Of a stretch of 64,000 nt of DNA, positions 32,680 to 44,260 are shown in pieces. The notes beneath the pieces were generated by a model. That model was not told the DNA's origin. It saw only the letters and a program-made list of their open reading frames with translations, and made no database searches. The stretch is from assembly GCA_017165825.1 (NCBI GenBank), contig CM029380.1, positions 6,464,352-6,528,351 of the forward strand. The letters run 5' to 3'. The stretch's first letter is position 1; the number at the start of each line of letters is the position of its first letter. The stretch comes from Hepsetus odoe (Eukaryota; Chordata; Actinopteri; Characiformes; Hepsetidae). The position numbers were made by a program, and so were the translations under genes.

Positions 32680-35600
32680 CATGTACACTATGATAGCTTG
32701 ACATACAATATATACTGATACACAAAGTGTTTTTTAGATTCTGTATAATTTTATGTTTGATATATCTTCCCTGATTTTGACTCAAACTTGACTGGATATA
32801 GAATAAATACTGACCTTTGCACTGCATGTTACTAATTGCCTTTATGATTTGTATAATGCCAAATTAAATGCATGTTTGTGCTCAAATGCATTAGTGTGAA
32901 GTCTTCAGATGTAACATAACTGCCAAAAATTACAACTATCTATTTTTTAAGATACTTATATTGTATATTTATGTTGTACTTGGTCGAAAGAAAGAAATAA
33001 GACCACACCTGCAAATGACTATCTTATATCTTGAATCTCCCGGCTGTGGCGTTACCATGTGTTATGTAATGAAATGGCATGACAGCAGTAAGATGGGAGC
33101 CTGTCTACTTGTGTGTATGGGGGGTTGATGTGAGTATTGTTTGGCATGGGAATGTGCGTATTTATATAGGCTCATGGAGAGGACACAGTGCATGGGCCTC
33201 ATCTTCTCCACATTGTAGATAATCACGAAAGGCCCACTCCTGTGATGTGCCCTTTATGAGCTGTAACAGGCCATGAAAGTTTGATCTCTCTCTTTCTTTG
33301 CTCAGGGCTTCTGGAAGCTGATGTATGAATTTGGTGTGCCTCTCTCTCTCACTCTCTCTCTGGCAACCTTGGAATGGTCCGAAGCACATCGGACAGGGCT
33401 CATTATCCTGAGCGTCTATCCCCACTTCTTCTGCTCTCCCCTCTCTCCTTCCCATTCGAGCCCTCCCAGCCTTTGGCCTGTCCGATTGAGGAGAGCATTC
33501 TCGGTCTCCTCTGTTCACGGGGACGTAATCCCATTTGAACCCCCAGCCCGGGTCGGGGGGAAAAAAAATCCTGCACAAAGCCAAGGAGCCCAGACGTGCC
33601 ACTAATCAGGTTAGCGTTGTTCACGGGCAGCTTGGCCTGCTAGATGTTGGGACTGGGGGCAGATGAGCCAGTCCGCTCCACGGGGTCTCCATCATCTATG
33701 GACTCATCCCTCTTTATGCACCATAATAATGCTCACAATGTGTTCATTAAAGAGATGGCGCAGGAAGGCCTCATCGGCAGTAAACTCAATTATGTTAATA
33801 ATCTCAAAATGCTAACAAATAGGTTTTGTTCAAGAGCTTCAGTACAAGTCTTCCCCAGTTTGTTCAGGCTGAAAATGGACTGGATAGAGGAACGATATCT
33901 GCACTGGAAGAATCCACACCTACAATGAATGAATGTCTAAACTATTCTTCTCAAGAAGTGGTACATTTTATGCTACGATTCACCAAATGCACAATACATG
34001 AAACTACTGACCACTTTTCTTTTGTAACTGATGCCATTTTTATATGCAGGCGATTTATAACCGATGGGGGTGAGTGGTGTGTGTGAGTGCATGTGTGTTT
34101 GTGTGGGAGTGTTAGCAAGGGTGTGTATCTGGCATTAAACCCTTATAAATATTAATTATGCCAGTCCAAAGCCAGGGAATGTGACCTTTGGCTGTGACTC
34201 TCACAAACCTACTCGGGGGCTGCTTTCAAGCCCACCCTGGTTCAAAGTGATCTAAAGATGCATTCCAAGCTCTGGCCCTCTTTCCCTCTCTACTACACAC
34301 TTTTACCCACGATGTAGTGGCATCTAAGTATATAGAAGGACATGTTCTTACATATTCTTATTCCATTCTCCAGTCTACAATTTGTGTATCTGCATGAATA
34401 AGAGTGCAAAAATGATCAAAAATGATGCAATGGCACAGTTTCATGGTTGTAAAGTTTAGAGATTTTCTCCAAAATGTATAGGCTCCGCACTAAAGTTTTT
34501 CTAACAACTTTAACCAAGACACTGGAATCTTCATTAGTCGGTGCTGCTCTTCCTAGTGATCTTGCTTTTCTCAAGAACAAAGAAATAATGCAAAGCAATT
34601 GATATTCAAGGATGTAAGAAGGCCAGTAGTTGAAAGAGCATTACAGTTCCTCTTTGAGAGTGAAAAGCTTGTTTGTTTGCTTTACTTTTTTCTTTTTAAT
34701 GGGCCCGTTGTCACCCTGTGTGAGGCTGTGCTGTCTTTTACAGATGCCGGAGAGGGGGGAGTGTGAACAGGCTGTAGAGAAGTGCTTTAAAACCAGCAGA
34801 ACCAAATTCCACAATGTTTTACATTTCATTTGACATTACCATAGAATTGATTCAGTGAGAACTGCTGGACTGGATTCCTCCCGTGTTATTTTCATGCATA
34901 GTGTGGCAATGGCTTCACATTAGCAATCTGAGTGAAGGACAGGTCCAAAAGCATGATGGGCCACTGTGCATTCCTAAAGACAAACTGGTCTCTTTATTTA
35001 ATGTGTTAAGCACAAAAAATCTATTATAGCAAAAATGGGAGAACACATTAATGAACAATTACTGTTTATGTGCTGAATTCAAGAACAGTAAAGGCACATT
35101 TTCGATTTTGTGCAGAATCAGTTCCATATTTAAGTATCTCTGAAGATACTATGTCTTAACTCAAACCTTTGCATAATACTTCATGTAGCTGCATTGCATT
35201 ACAACAAATGTATTGCAGTTAGGAAATGCTTTGCAAATATATTACAACACACTGGTGAATCAATGTGCTTTGAAGACTGGTCTGTAAAATAGTTTACATT
35301 TGTTGGATTACATGAATCCAACAATTCATCTATCGAAACCCACAGAGGGACACTCTTGGAGAACTCTGATTGGTCAGGCTCCTTACAGAGCTAATTTATT
35401 GGTTAGCAGACTCATTTGCACGTTGCAACTTTTAAATAGCTTGCTGCAAAAGCATTAGCAAATGAAATATTGTGCATCTGTACATTATGGTTGAGCTTGT
35501 GCAGAAAAATGTCTATTGCCACACGCAGACAAGCATTATTATCTTGGATGAGAAACAGTTGCATGGCTTTTGCTTTCTATTAAATATGTCCAAAAATACA

Positions 35601-37310
35601 TGGTCTATAATGAAATCCAATACAGTGACTCAACTTAAACTGTTACATGATCACATGGCTAGTGGATACAAAGGCATAATTAGTAAATTTCATTAACCAG
35701 GCTTGTGGCTGCATGTTCTTAGGCTTCTTTTTGACTCCAGTGCCCATTACAGTCATGCGGTTCTTTGGCAGCAGCAAATGACCAGAGAAGACATGGCATG
35801 CAGCTCTGCTTTGACGTTCTCCGGTTCCAGGGGTCCAGGCTCAAAGAACAGTGACTTGTACTGCTTTTATAGCCTGTCCTGATAGACATTTACAATGCCT
35901 AGTGCTCTAGTGGAGCAGCAGCTAAAGCCATCAGAGCCCAGGCGAGACTGCCCCCCCACAAGACCCTCTCCACCAGCTTCACCCCCTACCCTGCGGCCTT
36001 CAACCTCAAACACAAATGACATCTCTGACAAGAGCAATGAAAAACAGCTGGGAGAAAGGCCAGAGAGAAAGCGAATGCCGTTTAGCGGCATCTGACCATT
36101 CATCTTGCTCCCTCCTCCATATGGTCTACCACAGTCTGAGAGACCCGCTATTCCACACGTCCTAAAAAAAGGTAGTCAGGTAGTCAGAATTCTGACATGG
36201 TTTTCAGAGAATTCTTGGCGCATCTTCTTTTTAATTAGTGATGGGCAGTTTAGCAAAAAAAAAATAGATATTTATTTGATATAATAGCTTATCAGTATTT
36301 AAATCACAATTTCTACAGCCTACGTACAGTAACTGTGTAAATTGCATATTAACAATTAGCTGATTGGATTCTCTAATTTCATTCAATTTTTCCATCTTTC
36401 CCTTTTCCTATAGTTAAGCCAGTTCTTTTGCCCATCTTCAATGATATAATATCAGAAAAATGCCCATTTCTACACTGATTGCTGGCAGGAACTGGAGAAA
36501 ACCAGAAATGTTGCTGAAACTCATCCGGCAAAAATCTAAATGACAGATTGATGGTTAAGTGTTAAAAGTGTCTGTTTGTAGGGACCCAGCACTGAAACTG
36601 AGACACACCCCTCCAAATTTGAAGAGACGAGCCTTTTCAATTCCAGCGATAAACCATCCAATGAGCTGAACGGACAAAACAGAGAAAACTGAAACCCAGA
36701 ATAATGAAATTACCAACTCAGTATGGCTAAATAGTTGTGGTAATCGGACAAAATAACCATGAGAAATACACTTAAAAACAAAAGTGCACATGTTGTCCAT
36801 ACATATGGGATAAACAACCCGTCTAAAAGTTTTTAGACTACTTTAATTTAATTCTTTATTAAGAGGGATTTTGTCTCTCATCCTCTTCTGGGAAGGGTTT
36901 ACACTGAATGAGGATTTGACTACATTCATCCATGAGAGCATTAGTGAGGTCAGGTACTGAAGTTGGATGATTAGTTCTGGATCACAAACACTACTCCATC
37001 ATCCTCAAAGGATGAATACCACTCCATTACTCCAAAGATCCCCCTGATCATCAGCCCACTTTTGGGAAGCTTTATAACCTACCATTGGACGTGGAGGCCT
37101 GAACTAAATTTATAGATTGAATATGCTTATCATTTTCCACAGAATCCAGAGATCCCTCGTAATTAACGAATCGAGAAATGTGCACCTTTTTTTGGCACTT
37201 GTGTTTTCAAACGCACTTATACAGATTTCATTGGCTTCTTAGAGATGCATTGGAAACAGAATGGGATGATCTGGAGCAACCACACATGGTCACCATGCAA
37301 AATGCTAAAA
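32680..37310. other. Gene-free stretch, longest repeat-poor interval
   Basis: No gene was recognised. Non-repetitive islands at about 33390-33830 and 35700-36130 show mixed composition unlike the AT-rich surroundings and could be conserved noncoding elements. The open frame at 33162-33602 on the - strand is not recognisable. Confidence 0.5.
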
Positions 37311-37530
37311 AGCGGTGGCTTAGTGGTTAGGGAGTTGGCCACAGGATCAGAAGATTGTGGGTTCAAACCCTTAACCAGTAGGTTGCCCTGAGGTACCCTT
37401 GAGCAAGGTGAAGTCCCCATTGCTGCATGCTTGTGTGCACGGGTTAAATGCAGAAGTCCAATTTCATTGTGGTTCACTGTGTGCTGCGCTGTGTGTTCTC
37501 ACAATGACAAGAATAGTCACTTTCACTTTC
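37311..37530 (+). mobile_element. tRNA-derived SINE (family A), well preserved
   Basis: AGCGGTGGCTTAGTGGTTAG (A box), GATTGTGGGTTCAAACCC (B box), TTGCCCTGAGGTACCCTTGA, TTTCATTGTGGTTCACTGTG and tail GTCACTTTCACTTTC. Confidence 0.93.
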
Positions 37531-37819
37531 AAATGGACTGAGGAACAGTGGAACCACAATATGAGCTGTGATCCAGAATGAATCATTTGACAACTACACC
37601 TGACCTTACCAATGCTTTCATGGATAAATGAAATCAAATCCGTATCTAGCGTATAACCTTCCAAGATGTAGCGAACATAGAAGAAATTATGAATCAAGTT
37701 AATTCCATGCATTTTATAAATTGTATGGTGTCAGATTTTCTAATTGCTGTAGAATTTTCAAGTGTTACTTTTCCACTGCAGTGTGCAGGTAACATCGTTA
37801 TTGGATGGATGAAATATAA

Positions 37820-38050
37820 TTCCTTTCACAGTGAGAAGACCCTGAGTTTGATTCCCAGAAAGCCTGGATCCTTTCTGTGTGGTGTTTGCATGTTCTTCCA
37901 GTGTCTGCATGGTCTCCCCCTTGTACTCCAGTTTCCTGAGATGGACTGGCGATTGGTCCAGGGTTTTCCCCCTTTTTTTCACCCTGAGAACTGGGCTAGA
38001 TTCTAGCACAGCCTGTGACTATTCTTGGAAAAAGCAGTTAAGAAAATGAG
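37820..38050 (+). repeat. Family B repeat, near full copy
   Basis: TTTCACAGTGAGAAGACCCT, GAGTTTGATTCCCAG, TGGTGTTTGCATGTTCTTCC, GAGATGGACTGGCGATTGGT and GAGAACTGGGCTAGATTCTA follow the family order. Confidence 0.85.
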
Positions 38051-38314
38051 TGTGTGATAATGAGAGTGATAGAAACTTGCTTTTAATTTCTTCTACTTTA
38101 GTTAAATTGAGTGCCCAGATTCCTGTTTGGGGCTTTAAGCTGCCATTTCTAATAATTCAGCTAAATGTTCATCAAAAAGGTGTAAAAAGATGATCAAACT
38201 TTACTTTCAATTCTGAAAGAGGTTCCACTACAGCTCCACAGCTTTTACCTTTGCTCAAGTCGTTTTATCTAGATTTACATCTAATTGAGTCATTCTTTCA
38301 ATAAGTTAACAATA

Positions 38315-38505
38315 TCCCTACATTTACAGCATTTAGCAGACACTCTTATCCAGAGTGACTCCCATTTCTTAACTACAGGGGCAGCCCCCTGGAGCAACTT
38401 GGGGTTAAGGGTTTTGCCCAGGAACCCAATGGTGGTGGTGCAGGAGGTGGGATTCAAACCTGCAACCTCTTGGTCTGTAGGCAAGTATCCTGCCACTAGG
38501 CAGTG
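38315..38505 (-). mobile_element. tRNA-related dispersed fish repeat (family C)
   Basis: On + it has CATTTACAGCATTTAGCAGA, CACTCTTATCCAGAGTGACT and GGTGGGATTCAAACCTGCAA, the last a reverse-complement pol III B box. It ends CCTGCCACTAGGCAG, resembling a tRNA-like head. The phrase is widespread in fish genomes. It is unrelated to families A and B. Confidence 0.7.
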
Positions 38506-39688
38506 AAGGCAGGCAGAAATGATCTGTTTAACCATAATTAAGATCTTGCTCTTGCTATAATATTTTGTTTGCTAGCATTGTGATACTAATTCACTGCAGA
38601 CAGCTACAAGTATTGGCTTATGACTTATCACCATAACAAGCCTTCAGTGAACCTGTGAAAGGCTCTCTAAAAGCCTCCAGAAAACAGAACATACTCTATA
38701 ATGAGCTTCATTCAACCAAGCAGACCGATGCTAATTCTTTGAACGTTTATATGAAGTATATACTACTTGCCATCCCATTACTTATCACGCATAAACATAT
38801 TGAACTATATGGTCTATGCAGATACTTTAATGTGGGTGTCCACCAAGACCAGAGAAGGGTGTACAAGTGTGTTATCAGGAGCGCAGTTCTCCACCCTGGC
38901 AAAACCCCCTACAAAACATTAGTGAAAAGTCCCCACTTGAAGAAAAGCAAGAGCAGAGTTTTCAGTAATTGATCTACGTAAACGTAGTTCTTCAGTTCTT
39001 CAGTTGATAAACAAGATTGTTATTGTCAGTCATAAAGATTGTTAGTCAACAATAAAATAATTTTTAAAATAATTAAAAGGCAAACACAATTCTAAATGAA
39101 TTTTTATTACCACTACAGTTAAAAAAAAGCAATTTTTTAAAATTGTTTTAAAATTATTTTTACATTTTTATCAGTCCACACAATGTGGACAAAGGGCGGC
39201 TGGTGTTTAGGACATATGAAAAGTAAAAAAAAAGTTTTAAAGGTAAAAAGTTTAAAAAAAAAGTTTTTTCCTCTTTTAATTGCTTTAAAAGATTAAATGA
39301 AAATATCAGTTGCGGTTTACACTGCATCAAAATGTAATGGCTAAGGAACCAATCAAAAGGATCTGAAATCATTTGTCATTGGCTTCACGTATAAACTTGT
39401 GGTTATTAATTCCTCTGTATGGGACCTTTTTTGAAATAGGAGGCTTGTTCTACAATGTTTAAACAATGTTTATCCGTCTGAAGTAGATACAGAAGTTTTG
39501 ACTTATTGCAAAATTCATAAAAGCTACAATGAACCACTGTTACACTGTTCTGTGTCTACTACCACCTTCAAAAGAAATTGGGTGGTTACTACCCTCCACC
39601 TAGCACATCATACATCCACGGACAAGGAGTTTCCCCCATTCACCTCTGCTTTCAATTATGGTATATAGGAACACCTAATTCCAGCTTT
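38506..39688. other. Gene-free stretch
   Basis: Strongly AT-rich, with many A and T runs at 39040-39300. No gene was recognised. Confidence 0.5.
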
Positions 39689-39725
39689 CACACACACATA
39701 CACACACACACACACACACGCACAT
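39689..39725. repeat. (CA)n microsatellite
   Basis: About 17 CA units with one TA interruption. Confidence 0.93.
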
Positions 39726-39879
39726 GCAATGAGACCAGTCCAGTGATTGGTCAGGGCTATATTGTCATTGTAATGCCCTTGCCTCTTTGAGGTCCTTCAA
39801 ACAAGTGCTCGCTCTCCCACTCCCCCACTCTCCATAAAGCCTGAAATGTAAAAAAAAGCTTCTGTTAGCAGCCCTGTAC

Positions 39880-40180
39880 GCGTGTTTTAGCCCTCTGCTC
39901 ACAGCCCCCCTTCGAAAAAAGGGGCCCTCAAGATTGAGGGTCGTTGCCAAAAACATCTGAGTTTGGACGAATGACCTCCGGATGCCACCCGGGCGGGAGC
40001 TGAGCAGTGGGCTAGGGGGAGGGCCGGCAGGGGCCCCCCGTTCTGATTATTCAGGGGCCTCCAGGGACCTCTCTGAGCCTGGCTACTGTGAACTACAGCC
40101 CCGCTCGCCACTAAAGTAAAGCCAAGTTCGGCCACCCTCACCACAACCACTGGCTGACAGCAAGGAACCCCGACCGCAGC
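39880..40180. promoter_or_regulatory. Candidate regulatory island, GC-rich
   Basis: GC-rich non-repetitive sequence in AT-rich surroundings contains AAAAAAGGGGCCCTCAAGAT and CCACCCGGGCGGGAGC. No protein family match. Regulatory function is inferred from composition only. Confidence 0.25.
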
Positions 40181-40369
40181 CATTTACCTTTACACTTTTA
40201 CACATGCTTACATATGGTGCATTCACCCATTCACGAACAGACTTGCACAGCACATGAAGACATAACAGAAACACACCAGTGCCAATGCCTAAACTTTTGG
40301 GGGAAAGTCCCGCTCTGTTATTTTTTTCCTCTCTGTGTTTAGAATGAGATCAGTGACATCAATGTGAGT

Positions 40370-40570
40370 AATTCTCAAAAAAGCGAAGCCGTATGGGTCC
40401 CACTCTCCAGAGAAGCTAGACTGTTGTTATTTTTGGCCGCCACGATCAATCTTACGATATCCTGGCAGACTTGGAAGCGGGGGGCCAATATAACGAGACA
40501 CGCACCCCCAACCCCTAAGAGCAAGCCGCTCCTGCCGAGTCTGATGGCTTTCTAATGGCAGCTCAGAGCT
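40370..40570. promoter_or_regulatory. Candidate regulatory island
   Basis: Mixed-composition island with several CpGs (AAGCGAAGCCGTATGGG, GGCCGCCACGATC, CTTACGATATCC) and no repeat or coding signature. It lies close to the 39880 island, and the two may be one element. Confidence 0.25.
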
Positions 40571-41266
40571 TTTCATTCTTTTTTTTTAAATTCTTTTCAG
40601 GAAACCCTCTCTCTCTTTCTCACTAGCTTAGTCCAGGAGCCCCTCTAAGTGGTTTCAGACTCAGAGCCTTGTATGGGCGACAATCTTAATCAGTTTTTGC
40701 TATGCAGTCTGGATTCACACCCAACAAGCTCATGGGTGCAGTAAGAAAGTCTTGTAAGGAGAGAGAGACTTCTGCTTGTTTGTGTTATAATTGCGTGCTA
40801 ATATTGTATATTCAGACTGCAAGAATGACCTGAAATGCAGGTTTGGGTTTAATTGGTGAATCCTGTTGTATTTGCATTTCATTGGAAAGGCACAGAAGAG
40901 AACAAATAACTGCAAATATGCACACAGAAACACGTGGGTTCACACAAATATACTTCTCACATCAATCACTGACGCCTCATTTACTAACTTTGGGGGGTGA
41001 AAGCAACATACGGCTATCAAAACAAGGCCTCCACAAAATGAGTAATATACGAGCGTTGAATTTATACTGCTAGATATTGTGATGAATATTTACTGTGTGA
41101 TGCTATTGTTGAAGTTTCAACCCTATTGCAATACCAGCCAAGTTGCAATACCAGCCCAATTTCAAGACAGTTGTTTGTGGTCAGTCAAGAGTACTTACTC
41201 CTACCAGAAGTGAATAGGGGTAGTTCCTCCTATTTACACTGAGGTTCTAATAGATCACCTGAATAA
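40571..41266. other. Gene-free stretch
   Basis: No gene or repeat was recognised. Confidence 0.5.
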
Positions 41267-41280
41267 GCAATACGCAACAT

Positions 41281-41402
41281 CCATCCATCCATTATCTGTC
41301 GCTTGTCCCAAATGGGGTCGCGGGGGGGTGCTGGCGTCCAACCCAGCGCACACAGGGCGAGGACGGGGGACGCACCCTGGACAGGTCGCCAGCCCATCGC
41401 AG
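41281..41402 (-). mobile_element. Family B repeat insertion, 5'-truncated, with target-site duplication
   Basis: The + strand reads CCATCCATCCATTATCTGTC, GGGGTCGCGGGGGGGTGCTG, CACCCTGGACAGGTCGCCAG and CCCATCGCAG, the reverse of the family 3' end with its (GGAT)n tail. It is flanked by identical 14-bp GCAATACGCAACAT at 41267-41280 and 41403-41416. It keeps CpGs and consensus phrases better than the other copies, suggesting a recent insertion. Confidence 0.92.
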
Positions 41403-41416
41403 GCAATACGCAACAT

Positions 41417-42091
41417 TCAGTCAGAAAAGAGGACATTGGCATCAGTTCTAAAGGCACAGTAATAAAGAATAGACTGTTTTAAAAGAAATAAAGAGATGAT
41501 AAGACTCAGTATTACTCACCTGGAGTTGTGATTGGTCACCCTGTGAATGGAATGACCCCGATGTATCATTCTTCATTGACGTTTTTAATACAAGAGCTTG
41601 ATAATATACATAAACATTGCTAACATTTCCAAAGTCACGGTTCATGTCACAGTCTACACAGTCTATATATGGAAACCAAGCAAAAACATCACATTTTGAA
41701 TGGAGATTTAATGATATAATGAAAAGTGTATTGGTGCATGCATCTATTCAGCCTTCATAATTTTTGCTCCACAGAAAAGGTTACATGTGTGCCACAGAGG
41801 AAAAAGATTTATGAGAACATTTTGCTTGCTTTCTAAATTTTCTGTGCTAAACTTACTAATAATAGTATGAACATACTGGCTGCGGTTGCCAGGTAGGATA
41901 AACTCTTTGTTTTAATGGATTTAAATCCTCATGACATGAAAGTTATTAATGACCAGCTAGATGTCAAATGCTAAAGAGTTACAACACTTCTGCTGTCGCT
42001 TTACAACAAGGGAAAGTGCAGGAAGTAGCCTTAAACAAATGGTGTGAAGAGAATGAAGGTAGCACACCTCGCATTAACACCTCCCATTGGG
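41417..42091. other. Gene-free stretch
   Basis: No gene or repeat was recognised. Confidence 0.5.
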
Positions 42092-42303
42092 GCAGCGATG
42101 GCCTAGTGGTTAGGGAATTGCCCCAGATCTGAAGATTGTGAGTTCAATTCCCTCACCCGTAGGTACCCTTGAGCAAGGTACTGTCCCCGTTACTACTCCC
42201 CGTGTGCTTTCAATAGCTGCTGCGTGTGTGTATGGGTGACAGGCAGAATTTGAATTTCTTTGTGCTGTGCTGCGTTTCACAATGACAAGGGTAGTTACTT
42301 TCA
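42092..42303 (+). mobile_element. tRNA-derived SINE (family A)
   Basis: GCAGCGATGGCCTAGTGGTT (A box), GAGTTCAATTCCCTC (B box), CTTGAGCAAGGTACTGTCCC, GCTTTCAATAGCTGCTGCGT and GTTTCACAATGACAAGGGTA. Confidence 0.93.
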
Positions 42304-42946
42304 TGAAATGTACTGAACTCGGTTTCATTATTCAACATTACTGTTTGTTTTGTTTGTTTGTTTCCAAAATGACCATCACACACCCCAGTGCTTGTCACAT
42401 GCAGACTTCCTTCTCAAAATGTGTTCCTGCAGCTATGCTTCTTATAACTTCAGGATGGATAGTCACTGAAACCCAGAACTTTCCTGGAAAAAAGAGAATT
42501 GAGCAAAGCACAATGTGTGTGGTGACGGAAGGAAGGGAAGGAGTCATATTTTATTAATTGTGGTAGTTGACCCCAGGAACTCATGGCTGCGTTTGGAGCG
42601 TTAAAGAAGTGACAGTTCCTGTCTATGGTGAGTGCTGCAGGAAGAGGAGGTATGGGGCCCATAGTTGCTGGTGCTGCAGGCTTGCTCACCTGTCATACCA
42701 CCACATCCTGCTCTGTGGCCTCCTGCACGCTGGCCTGTGCTGATGGAGCACAGGATACCAGCCAGACCGATCTCTATCTTCTCTCTTTGCCTCTGTCCAT
42801 CCTCACCTTTAACGTTAGAATAGGCCTATATGTTCATTTACGCTACATCTAGTATACTGCACAGATCTGATGCATTGCTTTGATTAAGGTGCTTTCTTTG
42901 TACTACCTCACTTGGTTGTTGATTGTCAGTGGTTATTCTGAACTGT
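42304..42946. other. Gene-free stretch
   Basis: No gene was recognised. Open frames at 42267-42557 and 42450-42689 do not resemble any known protein. Confidence 0.5.
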
Positions 42947-42960
42947 TCTCTCTCTCTCTC

Positions 42961-43004
<44 letters not shown>

Positions 43005-43030
43005 TCTAAATGTATATATATATATATATA
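42947..43030. repeat. (CT)n followed by (TA)n microsatellite
   Basis: About 60 bp of CT with few interruptions, then about nine TA units that abut the left end of the transposon at 43031. Confidence 0.95.
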
Positions 43031-43577
43031 GTACAGTGCAAAAGTTTTAGGCAGGTGTGAAAAAATGCTGTAAACAAAAAATGCTTTCAGAAATATAAAT
43101 AATGATTGTTTATTTTGATCAATTTACAAAATGCAAAGTGTGCGAACAAAAGAAAAATCTCAATCAAATCAATAATTGGTGTTACTACCTTTTGCTTTCA
43201 AACCAGCATCAGTTCTTTTAGGTACACTTGCACAAAGTCAGGGATTTTGTAGGACTATAGTCGGTGTCTGATCAACCAATTTTACCAAACAGGTGCTGAT
43301 GATAATCAATGTCACACCGAGGATGAAACACAGTCATGTTTGGAACAACCTACCAGCCGAGTTCCTTCAAAAACAGTGTGCAAGTGTACCTAGAAGAACT
43401 GATGCTGTTTTGAAGGCAAAGGGTGGTCACGCCAAATATTGATTTGATTTAGATTTCTCTTTTGTTCATTCACTGCATTTTGTTGATTGATTAAAATAAT
43501 GATGAACACTTCCATTTCTGAAAGCATTCTTGTTTACAGCATTTTTTCACACCTGCCTAAAACTTTTGCACAGTACT
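43031..43577. mobile_element. Fold-back (long inverted repeat) Tc1/mariner-like element, non-autonomous
   Basis: The left end (TACAGTGCAAAAGTTTTAGG) and right end (CCTAAAACTTTTGCACAGTA) are inverted copies. The match continues for over 100 bp (GTGTGAAAAAATGCTGTAAA and its reverse complement). It appears to resume deeper inside (AACCAGCATCAGTTCTT against AAGAACTGATGCTGTTTT, and GTACACTTGCACA against TGTGCAAGTGTAC). TA repeats flank both ends, as expected for TA-targeting elements. No intact transposase frame remains. Confidence 0.85.
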
Positions 43578-43619
43578 GTATATATATATATATATTCTTT
43601 GTGAAGCATTCCTGGTTTT

Positions 43620-44260
43620 TTGAGACCAAAAATGGTCCAAGGAAGCACAACACGTTGACAAATGAATGATGGGTGCTCATGATTTACTGATGCTCATTAA
43701 TGACTCGCCCATCTGGTTCTAAAAACAAGTAATGTGGGACAAATTGCTGAAAATTTTAAAGCTGGCTGTAGTGTTCCTCCAGAGTGTTCCTCCTGACCCA
43801 TCTTCACTGCTGAAAGCTCCATGAGCTTCTGATCTGAACCATAATGGCCTGGTGAATTATGGGGATGGGCAGGTGTGTGTATGTCGCTTCTCTACATATT
43901 ATTGCAGTTCAAACACACCCATTTGAGGGTGTAGTCCCTAGGGGCAGTGGCCTCTTTTAGAAGGATTATGCTGCTTGTCACACTGTAAAAATGGTTTAGA
44001 AATGGAGCAAAACAGCAAGGTGTTGACTTGTCCTACAAATTCTTGAGATCTCAATCAGATCAAGCATCTGTGGAATGTGCTGGGAGAACTAGTACGACCC
44101 CTTAGAAACTTCACCTCACAACATTCAGGAGCTAAAGGGTCTGTTACTCGTCTTAGTGTCAGCACATCTACCACAGGTCCCGTAGTGTCCCTGTCTAGAT
44201 GGGTCACAGCACATGGGGGATCTTCACAGGTGGTTTTAATGTTATGGTCGAGTGTTTACG
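43620..44260 (+). mobile_element. Tc1-like transposase fossil, 5'-truncated
   Basis: Decayed transposase sequence contains CCAAAAATGGTCCAAGGAAG, CAAGGTGTTGACTTG and GAGATCTCAATCAGATCAAG (the SPDLNPIEH region). The right terminal repeat is GGTGGTTTTAATGTTATGGT at about 44229. It belongs to the same family as the copy in ccnd1 intron 3. Multiple frameshifts; inactive. Confidence 0.82.
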
